Source: Saussurea involucrata (Eukaryota > Streptophyta > Magnoliopsida > Asterales > Asteraceae). From it: a DNA stretch of 64,000 bases. The notes beneath the pieces are model-generated. The model saw nothing but the letters and a program-made list of their open reading frames with translations, made no database searches and was not told the origin of the DNA. Shown here piece by piece: positions 1-11,124 of this stretch (within the stretch, counting starts at the first letter, position 1; every line of letters begins with the position of its first letter). A program made the translations under genes and the position numbers. The stretch is taken from contig CM066327.1 of the NCBI GenBank assembly GCA_033807775.1, positions 76,886,795 through 76,950,794 on the forward strand. Reading direction: 5' to 3'.

Positions 1-1742
1 CATGCGAGACGTTGGTGGTAATGAGTTGTTGTGAGGTTAAGTGGTGGACTAGTGTTGACATGGGATGAGCGTAGGTGGAGATCTTTGCTCGGGATTTGCT
101 TATAAGTTGTTCAAATGTGGCAAAATTATATGTGGAGATGCAAGGGTGTCTGAGTGGCGTGTGGTATTGTTATCCGAGAGTAAAAGAATGGGGTGGTAGT
201 TGGTGGCTAGGTAAGATGGAAATAGTGTGCTCTTGGGTTGGTTGATGAGTGTGTTTGCCTTGTGTCGTAGTAATATTTGTGAAGATGTTGGATTGGTTAG
301 TTTATGATGTTTCGTAGTAGATACGAAATCTTTGGGAAGGTTGAGCTAATCCTTGTATGTAAAGGAAATGCAAAGGAGTGGGTTGATCTCGTTTGGGGAA
401 ACGAGAAGTGTGTGGTGGCTTCAAGCATTGGGTGTTATTTCGCAATAACTTGGTTGAATTTCTCGTATGAGATGTGGTGAAACTATTGGTCAGGCATAGT
501 AACCATTGAAATTGCGTGTATGGAGTGGTCAATGTTGGATGAGAAATGTTCCATACTAGCCCGAGGAAATGGGGACGGTAGGTTGAAATAAGTGAGTAAA
601 CTGGAAGTAGAAAGTATGGCAAGTGGCACGGAAAGTGGGAAGCAATGCTTTCAGAACGTCACCGTCGGGTACATGAACTCCTAGTGGGAGTATGAGAAAG
701 GGTATTTGCGTGTATGTGATTGGTTTAAGAGTCGAGGAAAGCTAGCTTGTATGATTGATCAAGAGTGTGCACCTTCTAGTGAGTCGTTCTTTGGAAACGT
801 GTTTTATGTTTGAGAAGGAAGTGGAAGAAAGTAGTCGAATGTAGTGCTCGGGGTGAAGGACCATTAGATTGGACTTGGTAGTAGTGGGAGAAATATTCCA
901 AGTAAAATTTGTCGTTCAGCGTTAAGCTAATGGGAATTGTTTTGTGCGAGCATGGTTGCTCCTTCCTGGTTAGTGGGTGAAACTTGAATTTATTTCATAT
1001 GTGGATGGACGACTGTTAGGTGCATGGAGAATTTAAATGTGAGTCTTCAGAAGTGGTTTTGTTTGGATTGGTGGGTGCTTCCGATGTTGGATTGTGGAGG
1101 CTTCCTACTTTTAGCTCTGTATAGTGTGGGAGTGATGTTGTGGTGAAAGCGTGTGAATTGATTGTTTGATGTTGTTATTGATGGATCGTGGTCAGCATAA
1201 TTCAGGTGAGAAAGTGTATTTGCCTTTGACGTATATTGTGTTGGGGAAAGTGATTGTAGAATTGTGTGTTATCTGTTGAAGAGGATCATAACTGTGAGTT
1301 AGGGTGATACTAGAGGTTGATCTTGTGCTAAGTTAGTGAATTGAACGTTCGTTAAGGAATTCATGTTGTTATGGCGTTAACCTTTGTAAATTTGTTCTGT
1401 CGCGGAAGAGAAGTTGTGAGTGAAAATCTTAATTCGTTGCAACCGTGCGTCTAGGTGTGTGAACGGTATTGTGTACCATTGGCCTGAGGCGTCATAGTTG
1501 TGGTACGTGATTTACCTGGGGTAAGAGTTGTAGTTTGCAGAAAGTGTGAGAATTTGTTGGCATACGCTCGATTGTTGAAGGGTCATGCAAGTGGAAGCAA
1601 GAGAACCTTAGAGAAGCAAAGAGGTTGGCATGTGCTGCTATCTGTGAATCTTCCATGAGTAAAGATGTATCGCGGGAGAGAGACGTTAGGTGAGACCGGA
1701 GGTCGCGTGGTCGACCACCGATGAGTCAACCAGATTCGCGAG
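1..1742. other. G/T-skewed sequence with no recognisable gene
   Basis: No open frame of convincing length or known motif is visible. The + strand is strongly G over C (44 G against 11 C in the first 120 bases) and T-rich, unlike the A-rich sense strand of plant pol genes. It lies directly upstream of a gypsy integrase C-terminus, so it should be pol or an insertion in pol, but I cannot read integrase, RNase H or reverse transcriptase motifs. It could be a very decayed element interior or a different insertion. Confidence 0.4.
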
Positions 1743-2183
1743 ATGTTAAAGGTGGCTCTGGACCGCCAAAGGATGTATGCGAGCAAAAAAAAGGGGAAGC
1801 CGATTAAATTCATGTTGAGGGATAAAGTGATGCTTAAGGTGTCGTCGTGGAAAGGCGCCGTGCGGTATGGAAAGTTAGGGAAGCTAAGGCCTAGGCATGC
1901 CAGGCCGTTTGCCATTTCCGAACGTGTGGGCGAGGTGGCGTAGAAGTTGGAATTTGCCTGATGAACTGCGAGGAGTCCATTCGACATTTCATGTGTCGAA
2001 CTTAAAGAAGTGTTTGGCCAAAGAATGTATGGCAGTGCCATTAGAAGACGTTCGTGTAGATGAAAAGTTAAATTATGCGGATGAGTCATTGGCGATCGTA
2101 GACCGCAAGGCCAGGAAGTTGAGGAATAAACAAATCACTCTGGTGAAGGTTCAGTGGCGTTTCCATAAGGGTCAGGAGGCAAC
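1743..2183 (+). pseudogene. Ty3/gypsy pol, integrase C-terminal part
   Basis: The translated stretch matches the C-terminal end of plant gypsy polyproteins. It runs from the DRQRMYA helix through DKVMLKVSSWKG and VRYGKLGKL to the chromodomain-like HSTFHVSNLKKCL block and KVQWRFHKGQEAT. This part of integrase binds DNA and helps choose the target site. There is an in-frame TAG after the GEVA block and a frame change near 1950 between the two halves, so the gene is dead. The reading frame stops at a solo LTR inserted at 2184 and resumes at 5001. The 5' part of the element is outside the window or unrecognisable. Confidence 0.8.
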
Positions 2184-5000
2184 TGTAACACCCGTAATTT
2201 TCGGATAAGTACAATTTCGATCAGTGTGGAAAGCGATATTTTAAGAAAAATATGAAAAATAGGATTTTGGATTAAATCCTAGATTTTATGGTCTTGTTGG
2301 ATGAGGAATTCAAATACAAGTCCAACGGTTCTTTCCGGAGCAAAAACGGAGCTAAAACGAAGAAGTTATGGCCAAAACAAGTTTCGGTACACCCTGTGCT
2401 ATAGTGCCCAACGATTGTGACACTGTCACAATCGCATGTCACAATCGCCGGATGCCAAAAACTCTCGGTACAACCCGTGCGATTGTGCCAGCGATTGTGA
2501 CACCGTCACTATCGCATGTCACTATCGCCCAGGGTACCAGGACCCTTAAAAACGCGATTTTCAGCACTTCTCTCATTCTAACTTCACCCATTTCAATTTT
2601 CTCTCCCAAGAACCGAAACCCTTCACCCTAATGTCGATTTTGAGCCTTTTAGACCCCAAGAATCAAGTTTTCAAGTGTCTCTTCTTCATCTATCATGGTT
2701 TTGGAAGCTAAAGCAAGAATCCTTTCACTTCATCTTCTTCACCCAAATCTTTCTAGGGTTTCATCCAACCTTTTTGACCATTTTGAAGAATTGGAGCTTA
2801 TGGTGTTTCGTTGGTGATCTATAGGTGTTTTGTTGGTGGATTCTTGTTGTGATTGAGGTAATTATCGCTTTTCTTCATCTAAGAAATTAGGGTTTTGGTA
2901 TTATTGGTGGTTTTGATGTTTTATGGTTGGAGAATGATTTCATGTGGTTGGATTGTGATATTGATGGTTGGGAATTCATAAATATAGGTTTTGGAAGTTT
3001 TGGCTTGAGGATGCAAACTTCATCAAAGGAGCTTACGTTTGGAGAAACTCTAGATTTAACTTAAATCTAGCAAGGTGAGTTCAAGTTACTTTGCGAAAAC
3101 TTTGTACATGCCAAAATTAGTATTTTCCAAATATTTGTGTGTTTTACTTGAAAATATCTATGGTTGAGTTATTTGAATAGTTTAACTCTTTTGAAGTGTT
3201 TATCTTCATAAATGTGTAAAACACCCACATTTGGGGCTTTTGGATATTTGGATGGTTAGAAACCGTAAATTGTCTTTAAAGATTAACTGCTCAAAATGAG
3301 GTTTATTTGATGGTTTAATCATGTTAGTGTAAATGATTTTAATAAACCATTTGGGAAATGCACTTTTAGTGTTATGGGTCATTTTGAGAATATTAAGGGT
3401 GTGAGTCATTTGGAAAAACCCCTTTTGTTTAACCCGTGTTGAGTTTTGGGGTTAATGATGATTTTGGGATACGTGTTTGTTTAAACACGTTTTATGCGAT
3501 GATGACCGACATTATGGGTCTAGCAAGCTTGGAGAACTTTGCTCGGTTTTGACTTTGAGATAGTCTTGGGACATTTGTTCGGTTTAAATGGCTCGATGTG
3601 GAGTCTTATTTACGGGTTGCTCTTATTGCACGTTGTTGATATTTACATGCTCGGGGTGGAGTCTAGGATGTGTTATATGCTTAATTGCATTTCATTTGCA
3701 TGATTTGATGTTGATAAATGATCATTAGATCTTTTGAGCAGAGGGCTCGGTTTTGGGCTCGGTTGAGTCTTGATGGCATTCGCCCGGTTTTATTAAGCTC
3801 GATGTGGGCTTGGGGTTTGCATTGCATGAGTTGCATTATGTTTGAGATTTACATGATTTGAATGCATTAGTTATTCTTTTGGGGTCATGTATTTATATTT
3901 AAGTCGAGTAAGCTTGTTTCGGATGGTGGGTTTTCCCAAGGTAAAGATCCAGTAGGATTGAACTTGATGGCTTGGACTAAAGACCTAGTATGGTTGATGT
4001 CTAAGAAGGGCTAAAGACCTAGTTTTGGTTGATGCCGGAGATGGACTAAAGACCTAGTTTTGGTTGATGTCTAAAACGGACTAAAGACCTAGTTTTGGTT
4101 GATGTCTAAGATGGGCTAAAGATCTAGTATGATTGATGCCGAGGATTGACTAAAGACCTAGTATGGTTGATGTCATATGTTTTCACATCCAAGAAGCTTA
4201 CTTGCATTTATTTAATCGTGGTTTAATTTATGTGTTGCCACATTCGATGAGATCGGGTCTCCCCCGTCACCGAAGGGTGTTGATTTTGGGTATTTTATTT
4301 ATTCGCATTTTTGGAGGTTATATTTATGCATATGGATTGTTTTCCATGGTTGATGGACGGGTTTATGCTACATTTGCTTCGTATTACGTTTTAATAAAGT
4401 GTTATATCTAATGGACGGTTTTCATGTTTTACGGGTCGAGTATGTATTGTCAACCATATTTGAAGGTTTTGCCTAACCTAGACTTATTCACGTATTTGAG
4501 TGAGTTGGAAACGTAATTCATTTTGGAAAAACGTATTATACCTTTCGGGAACCTTCCCATGGAAATGTGTGAGTTGGAAAATGGATGATTTGCAATTAAA
4601 GTAAACCCTTTCGAAATCATGACTAAACTATTACTCTTTTGACTTATGTTTTTATATAGTCATGATAAAATGTTTGAACTCACTAGGCGTAAGCCTAACC
4701 CTTTTTATTTGTCGGCATGTGCAACAGGCTCAGGTTGGGGTAGCTCTAACTACATTGTGAAATGGCGAGTGCCAGTAGGGTGCACGAGAGGTGACTTGAG
4801 TAGTGAAGTTTTCCGCACTTGTTGGACTAGCAACTTATGTTGTATTAAGTAACGCCCGTATTAAGTCACAAACTGTAGAATTTTATGTTGTTTTAATTTC
4901 GAGGTATTTTAAGGAATGAATTGTAGAAATGATTTTATTTATTATGGTTATTTTATTGAATTTTAATGTTAGTTGCTCGTTCCAAATTGAGGGTGTTACA
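2184..5000 (+). mobile_element. Solo LTR (2.8 kb) inside gypsy pol
   Basis: The element begins TGTAACACCC and ends GGGTGTTACA, a perfect 10-bp inverted terminus with the canonical TG...CA ends. A 5-bp target duplication GCAAC lies at 2179-2183 and 5001-5005. There is no PBS, PPT, internal coding region or second LTR, so this is a solo LTR left by recombination between two LTRs. It is non-coding and AT-rich, with a tandem array at 3977-4183. Orientation is taken as + from the downstream motif around 4670-4750 that typically precedes the LTR 3' end; strand is less certain than the boundaries. Confidence 0.88.
3977..4183. repeat. Tandem repeat, ~34-35 bp x 6
   Basis: Six units start with CTAAAGA(C/T)CTAGT at 3977, 4011, 4046, 4081, 4116 and 4150, each followed by a TTGATG motif. 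Period is 34-35 bp with scattered substitutions. It lies inside the solo LTR and is a minisatellite of that LTR family. Confidence 0.85.
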
Positions 5001-5084
5001 GCAACTTGGGAGGTGGAATCAGATATGAGGACCCGTTTCCCTCATTTGTTTGAAGATGGAATTCGGGGGACGGAATTCTTTTGA
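5001..5084 (+). pseudogene. Ty3/gypsy pol, extreme C-terminus after the solo LTR
   Basis: Once the solo LTR and one copy of its target duplication are set aside, the pol frame runs straight on with the usual gypsy ending: TWEVESDMRTRFPHLF, then a short tail and a TGA stop at 5082-5084. The tail is followed at once by the polypurine tract and the 3' LTR, the normal order for a gypsy element. The frame continuity proves that the LTR at 2184-5000 is a later insertion. Confidence 0.8.
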
Positions 5085-5095
5085 GGGGGGGATGT
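5083..5095 (+). promoter_or_regulatory. Polypurine tract of gypsy element
   Basis: GAGGGGGGGA sits between the pol stop codon and the LTR start. It would prime plus-strand DNA synthesis during reverse transcription. Confidence 0.7.
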
Positions 5096-5186
5096 TGTAA
5101 TAACCTAGTTTAGAAAGAAAAATAATAAAATGAAGTCTTGTGGCCAAAGAGTGAAAAGGCGAAGTTTAGTGTTTTTGTGGGATTGT

Positions 5187-5194
5187 TATAAATA
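5187..5194 (+). promoter_or_regulatory. TATA box of gypsy LTR
   Basis: TATAAATA lies about 90 bp into the LTR, followed by a CAAT-poor leader. Position fits the U3 core promoter; the start site would be near 5220. Confidence 0.5.
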
Positions 5195-5597
5195 AGGGGA
5201 GAAACCCTAATAACTCTGATTGGATTCAATAACACTGTGTGCGGCTGAAGGTGCGATTTGAGGTGTGCAAAGGATTAGGAACTTCTTGAAAGGTTCATCC
5301 AGGAATCAAGGATTCAAGATTTCCGTGTGTGGAGCGTACTCTTCTTCTAGGTAACCATCTCTCCCTTGCTGTGTGTTTTCTTTGATTTCTTTGGAATCTC
5401 TTCATTCTCTGGAATGTGAGACTTTAGGGCAGGATTAGAAATTTGGAGTGAAATCAATTGATTTCTAGTCGAAAGGGGATTTAATTGCCTTCCTTTTTGT
5501 TTCCAAATGTTTTTATCTAGTCATGTTGCCTTAGCGTATAAACACAGTTTTGTAATGAATTGGGGAATTTGCGGTTATTCTGATCAGAGAGTTTCAG

Positions 5598-5805
5598 GAA
5601 TCCGGAACCGGAAGTCATGGGATCCGGAATGCATCCAGAATCCGGAACCGGAAGTCATGGGACCCGGTATGTATCCGGAAACCGGAACTTGTCCGGAAGC
5701 TAACGGATCCGGTATGAATCCGGAAACCGAATTGTGTCCGGAGGTGGGAATTCCGAAATCCGGAAAGGGCAGATCCGGAATCGGGACTGTTATGTCTAAG
5801 AATCC
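5598..5805. repeat. CCGGA-rich short repeats in LTR
   Basis: A degenerate array built on ATCCGGAACCGGA, with at least a dozen CCGG sites in about 200 bp. Similar CCGG clusters recur at 40137-40330 and 48090-48905 in the unrelated copia H. Confidence 0.75.
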
Positions 5806-5911
5806 GGTATAGGAGGGTATAAGAGTTTAGTCATTGAGAACTGTTAGTGACTCATCCATTCTCGTGTGTCGAGTGCCGTTGTAGGTACAGTTAGAGGGTA
5901 GCAGTATCAAG

Positions 5912-6667
5912 TAGGGCTGTAAATGAACCGAACGTTCAGCGAACCGTTCGTGAACTGTTCGGCGGGAAGTTCGTTTATGTTCGTTTATTTAATAAATGAA
6001 CGAACATGAACACGTTTTTTTGTTCGTTTAGTTAAATGAACGAACATGAACAATGGTCTCGTTCGTTCATTTATGTTCGTGAACGTTCGTTCATTTATGT
6101 TCGTGAACGTTCGTTCATTTATGTTCGTTAATGTTCGTTCGTTTATGTTCGTTTACGTTCGTTTATGTTCGTTTATGCTTGTTTATACATAAACATATTT
6201 ATATAATATGAAATTAATGTGTAAAATCATCAAGTAAATTGAAATTTTAGAATTTATTTTTCATACCTCCTAAGTTAACCCAGATTTTCATTTTGTTAAG
6301 GTATTTTTTACGAACGGAATGATGAGTATGGTGGTTTTTTTTGTTCATTTGGGTTCGTTCGTTTATGTTCATTTAAGTTCGTTCGTTTATGTTCATTTAA
6401 AGTCGTTCGTTTACGTTCGTTTATGTTCGTTTAAGTTCGTTCGTTTACGTTCGATTATGTTCATTTAAGTTCGTTCGTTTACGTTCGTTTAACTCTTAAT
6501 GAACGAACATAAACGAACACGAACAAACAAAAATTCTTAACGAACGAACATGAACACAAAAAATCCCGTTCGTTTACCGTTCGTGTTCGTTCGTTTGTTC
6601 GGTTAAGTTAAACGAACGAACATGAACAAGCCTTCGTTCGTGTTCGTTCGGTTCGTTTACAGCCCTA
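5912..6667. mobile_element. hAT-type MITE built of TTCGTT repeats
   Basis: Terminal inverted repeats TAGGGCTGTAAA and TTTACAGCCCTA are flanked by an exact 8-bp target duplication GTATCAAG at 5904-5911 and 6668-6675, as expected for hAT transposition. There is no coding capacity. Nearly the whole body is degenerate tandem TTCGTT(T/C)A(T/C)G on the left and the inverse on the right, so the element could fold on itself. It needs a transposase in trans. Confidence 0.88.
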
Positions 6668-7363
6668 GTATCAAGTGAGGGCATCTAGCGTGGACGTCAG
6701 GTGAGTCTTTCTAAACCCAAATCTTGTACAAGTGAGATGATTTATACATGTATTCAACTTATACATATCAATTGTTTTCTTTGTTTACAAAATGAAGTGT
6801 GTGTAGCTAAATGAACGATTTAAATGTGGATAGACATGCTATGGTCATGGTGTGAATGGGGGGTGTCCCATAATAATTATATATATGAATTCGTTTCATA
6901 TATGGGCGGTGTGTGCCCTATTACGCTGTCACGGTGTGTGACTTTAGCGTGTGCCATTAGCATGTGTCATGGTGTGCATATCATGTAAGTGTTCTTCGTT
7001 ATGGATTCACATAAACTCCCTTGTTGCTAATTTTATAAATCTTGTTATTCATGTTGTGGCCTTGTTTTGAGGGAACTCACTAGATCCTATGGTCTAACCC
7101 TCGCTTTTCAAAACTAAAACCTTTTTAGGTAAGCAAGTAGCTGAGAGCTCGTTTAGAGGATTGGCAAGACGTGAGTCGGAGCTTGCGTATAGAAGGATTA
7201 GAAGACTTTCCCTTTTATTTTGTAGTTATGTTCTCAGCTGTAGTTAGAGTTATTTCCGCGAACCCAATTTGTAATCTTGATAGTGTGACTATGTTGAGCC
7301 ATTTTTGGCGTTTTGAATTATAGAGGTATGTTTTGGCATGATTGTTTGGTGTGGGTTGTTACA

Positions 7364-7719
7364 TATTTATACCCTATGCAATTAATGCAGGTCAGAAGGT
7401 TTAATCCATGTGTCCACCGAGTATTGGTTTCATGAGATTAACTTTATCCCATACATGCTTTTGGTCGTATTGTGAATAGTGTGGCAGAAAGGGTGGTTGT
7501 ACGATTATGGATAAAAGCATGCTTGCTTTTGTACATTCGTACTTTTGTGCAACTAGATAAGACAAACAAATCTTGAGAGGCAAACTTCAAGATCAGCTAT
7601 CGCTGATGAACATCTTTCAGCTTTCACTGAGGATGCCTTCAACTATCCCCGAAGCTTGAACAGATTTGTCACACATTGTAGACTTGTCTTGGTTTCACTG
7701 AATGTCACGTTAGATCATT
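7364..7719. other. Unassigned sequence right of the gypsy LTR
   Basis: AT-rich DNA with short open frames only. Nothing matched a family I recognise. Confidence 0.3.
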
Positions 7720-7931
7720 AGTAGACTTGTCTTCTTCATCAGCTTAGTCTTCGACTTCAACTGTGAGTTTCTTTCAGCGTGAGACTTGTTTTCTAGTATT
7801 ACACTCAGTGTGATCGCTGAACGCTTCCCCTTGTAAATAGTTTTAAGTGTAATACCAGAAGACAAGTCTCACGTTGAAAGAAACTCACAGTTGAAGTCGA
7901 AGACCAAGCTAATGAAGAAGACAAGTCTACT
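7720..7931. repeat. Long inverted repeat (86-bp arms, 40-bp loop)
   Basis: Arms at 7720-7805 and 7846-7931 are reverse complements with five differences by eye; the spacer is 7806-7845. Two of the five differences would be G-U pairs in + strand RNA and three in - strand RNA. A short direct repeat (CTCAGTGTGATCGC) follows each arm at about 7804 and 7938. It could be a MITE remnant or a hairpin small-RNA locus. Confidence 0.85.
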
Positions 7932-8245
7932 AAAGACTCAGTGTGATCGCCGACCCTAAAGCTTTAAGTTTTAAAATAGTAAATGTAAATTCACTAAGTA
8001 TGAGGGTCATAATCAAATCACTAAGAGAGTTTTGATCAACAATCTCCCTTACCAATTGAACAATGGCAACTCTTGCACACATAAGAAGTCTGAGCGTGCC
8101 TTGGCCTAACATCCTACCAGATATGTGCCTTTACATTCTTTTGTCTGACTATTTCATTAAATTTTTATTTATGACCTTAAAACAAACGAATCGCAGGGAT
8201 GGTTTTGCTTCTGCATCAACTGACAACATAAAATATTCAACCTTC

Positions 8246-8385
8246 TTTTTAAAGTATATAATATTTATATACGGCAAATGAAACAATTAAATTCACACAC
8301 CCTCCTCACCTTTGGTGAACCTCTGACCTCTTACAAGGCTAAAGGCTCTCATACCGCTAGGCCAAAGGCCCTTTAGTTAAAAGAG
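8246..8385 (-). mobile_element. tRNA-headed SINE-like copy
   Basis: On the minus strand the head reads like a tRNA-derived pol III promoter: A box TGGCCTAGCGG near 8366-8356 and a degenerate B box AGGTTCACC about 40 bp on. A tRNA-unrelated body ends in an A-rich tail (TTTAAAAAGAA). Near-identical 11-bp flanks at 8235-8245 and 8386-8396 (ATTCAAC-TTC, one mismatch) fit a target duplication from L1-type integration. The body recurs without the head at about 59661-59715. I cannot name the family. Confidence 0.6.
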
Positions 8386-8396
8386 ATTCAACTTTC

Positions 8397-9253
8397 CTAC
8401 AGGAGAATTTTGCCATAACATCTTGTAAGTTTTCTAGATAAATTTTGATCCACTGATCACATGAATTTGAAAAAAAAAATATATATTAGAAAACAGAATG
8501 ACACTTGAGAAATTATACATGAATCTAGATTAAAGTCATGTCGTGCACCCGACCAACGGACGGGTATAACACAAGATGATTCCATCCATTTCAATTTGTA
8601 AACCAAACAAAGAAATTGGAATTTTGTCAAAGGAACTATTCCCTTGAAATCTTTTAATTTCTACGAACCAAACAACACCTAAGTTTTTAGAACCAAACAA
8701 TAAAACGTTACGTTTTAAAGTGTCACTCTTAAAGTGTTACAATAGATTTGTAGCACATTTTTTGGACGTTTTAACAAGTTATTTTTATTAAATTTCAAAT
8801 AAAGTATCGTATTAGTTATTTTACCGAACACTATTTTAAAGTGTCTTATAAAAATGAGTTTATATGACAAATTTCAAAAGTGTCCTATAAAATAATGCAA
8901 TACCTTGTTTTAAAAATATCTAAATCAAATGTTAAATGCTTAAAATTGTCGTATAAATCTAGTATAACACTTTTAGATACGATGATTTATTAGTTGATCC
9001 AATAAACTCAAATCATATTATTAGAATGTTTAAATCTTTTAAACGGTCTATAAACCTAATTAGATTATAATAAATGTTAAATCTATAATTCCCTTTTACT
9101 CCACTTGCTTAACCCACCAAAAAACAAAAAGCCAAAATCTCAAGTTAATATTTAATTTGCTTACTAGACAAATAAATGAATTGAATACGTAGCCATGGCT
9201 TGATTTTTGCTTTTAACTTGGGCCAATACATCGTTTCACTTTCGGCCCAAATA
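8397..9253. other. Intergenic DNA, nothing recognised
   Basis: AT-rich, no coding region. Around 8596-8690 there is a weak inverted pair built on AACCAAACAA, which may be an old MITE; boundaries are not clear. Confidence 0.3.
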
Positions 9254-10839
9254 CTAAAAGAGTCTAACATCAAATTATCATGAGGGAACTTCGCGAATTG
9301 ACAACACCGGATTCAAGATTTGTGTTGAGTTTATGTAATTTGATTTTGAAACGATTTTTTCCCTTTTTATTGGTTGATTTTGAAGTCTTTCTCAGTTTTT
9401 TGCTTGATTTTGAGGATCTTTTTTCCCTTTTTTAGTTGATGTTTCTTCTATTATCTAATATACCGGAGCACCCCTCAAAGTTTTATTTGGCGCACCTTTC
9501 ATACCAAAAAATCATTCAACTTACTAAAATAAATTAAGCGGGTGCATGGAACCACACTCGAGCTTTCATAGGTCCACCCCTGAACAAACGTAATGGTTTC
9601 AACTTCTAAGGTTTTGTTTTGTTTTGATTTCACTTTATTATTTCCTCGATTGAATAATCTTTCTAAACGTTACCAACTATTATCGGATTAGGGGTGTTCG
9701 TGGTCTGGTTTAGGCTGTTTAACCCCCCCTATCTGCAATGGTGCTTTCATAAATTATTGAAACCGAGTTGTTTGACAACAAGTGACAAAACCAGTCAATA
9801 CAGAACACAGAACGATGGTTTAGTTTGACCTGTTTATGAGGTTTAGACCTATCATGGGCTTTAAGGGAGAAATTAACATAAATAACCATATCGGTTTAAC
9901 TTTTTTTAAAATTTAGCCACCAAAATTGTTTTTTTAAATGTTCGGAATCCCACAAGTTTGACATCGCAAGCTACCATATCCTCAGCACACACGCAAGGGG
10001 GTTGTTAAGTTTTGTATTATGTATATTCATAATGAATAATATGTATATACATGATGAATATTATGTTGAAAATTAATATTTATGATAAATATCATACTAA
10101 TATGATACTATAGAGTTATTGTATACATGTGATTGTACATAAATATTAATGATTGACAATATATATTCCATGATGAATGCTATTATATTCTTGATGAATA
10201 TTATAGTGAAAATGTAGATTCGTGATGAATATCACACTGATGATGAATATACGAATGAATGTGGTATTTTCATGAAACAATATGCATTTCATGGCATTTA
10301 ATGAAATACTATGCATTGCGGGCAGTGGTGGATCCATAATTTTTTATAGTTGGGGGCACACTTAGGGGTGTCGAAAAAAACCCGAAACCATGTAATTCAT
10401 CCAAATAGAAACGGTTTGGGCTACTCGTTTTCGCCTTATGCGACTCGTTAAATTGAATAAAGATAACTTATTCAATTCAGTTTCGATTAATTTTTTACAA
10501 TGTTGGTTAAACGAAAATTGCTTCTTGCACTCTATCCTTAGGTTTATTTTTGGATTGGAGATTATGGGCCTTACAATACAATTGTTGGGGGCCCATTCCT
10601 TTAAAATAGTAGAAAATAGAAAGAAAAAAATTTACCATGGTTGGTTGGGGTCAAGGATCCCTACCACCGTATACTAAATCCGCCAATGATATTGCAGGTA
10701 AGATTATTGCATTAAACAAGTAATCATTAATGCAATCTAGTAATAAATCCAATGTCTACATAATGAATGGGCTAAATGAATGATTTAGATGAGGGTTGCA
10801 CCGGTTTGTAACATTTTACTAGGTTGCAAAATAAACCAC

Positions 10840-10904
<65 letters not shown>

Positions 10905-11124
10905 CACCTTCATTTTCGGACCATCCGAAGGTTACAAACAATACAAACTAGGGTATTTCTGTCTATTTACAAAATTTGTATTTTTAGGAACAACCAACTT
11001 TTTTTAAATATCTCATAAAATATCATATTTAAAAGATTTATTTTAGGAATATTCCCTATTTTAAAAATCTCATTTTCGGTTTCCATAACCAGCTTCATTG
11101 TAATTATTTTGTTTTCCATATGAA
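9254..11124. other. Non-coding block of copy 1 left of hAT relic
   Basis: No gene. Contains dispersed ATGATGAATATTAT-like motifs (10020-10230), a possible small hAT-type derivative at 10326-10689 (ends CAGTGGTGGATCC and AAATCCGCCAATG, with ATTGC-GG-like flanks), and a TA tract. Repeated at 19231-21075. Confidence 0.45.
10843..10902. repeat. (TA)30 microsatellite
   Basis: Sixty bases of pure TA. The matching site in copy 2 (20820-20853) has 17 units, so this tract separates the two copies. Confidence 0.97.

Larger units (their letters stand above)
5096..7363 (+). mobile_element. 3' LTR of the gypsy element, with nested MITE
   Basis: The LTR starts TGTAATAACC just after the polypurine tract and ends GGGTTGTTACA, an imperfect inverted terminus. 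About 764 bp of the length is a later hAT-type MITE plus its target duplication (5904-6667), so the original LTR was about 1.5 kb. It contains a TATA box at 5187 and a CCGGA-rich repeat cluster at 5598-5805. The partner 5' LTR is not in the window, so no target duplication of the whole element can be checked. Confidence 0.75.

Noticed and set aside
302..622. Minus-strand frame in the G/T-skewed block
   Set aside because: Open by compositional bias (few stops on the C/A-rich strand); no motif.
8291..8374. A functional tRNA gene on the minus strand
   Set aside because: A and B box-like motifs are present but no cloverleaf can be drawn; fits a SINE head better.
10789..11018. Open frames of repeated Ile-Tyr
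   Set aside because: Translation of the TA microsatellite; no coding value. Same at 20766 and 60453.
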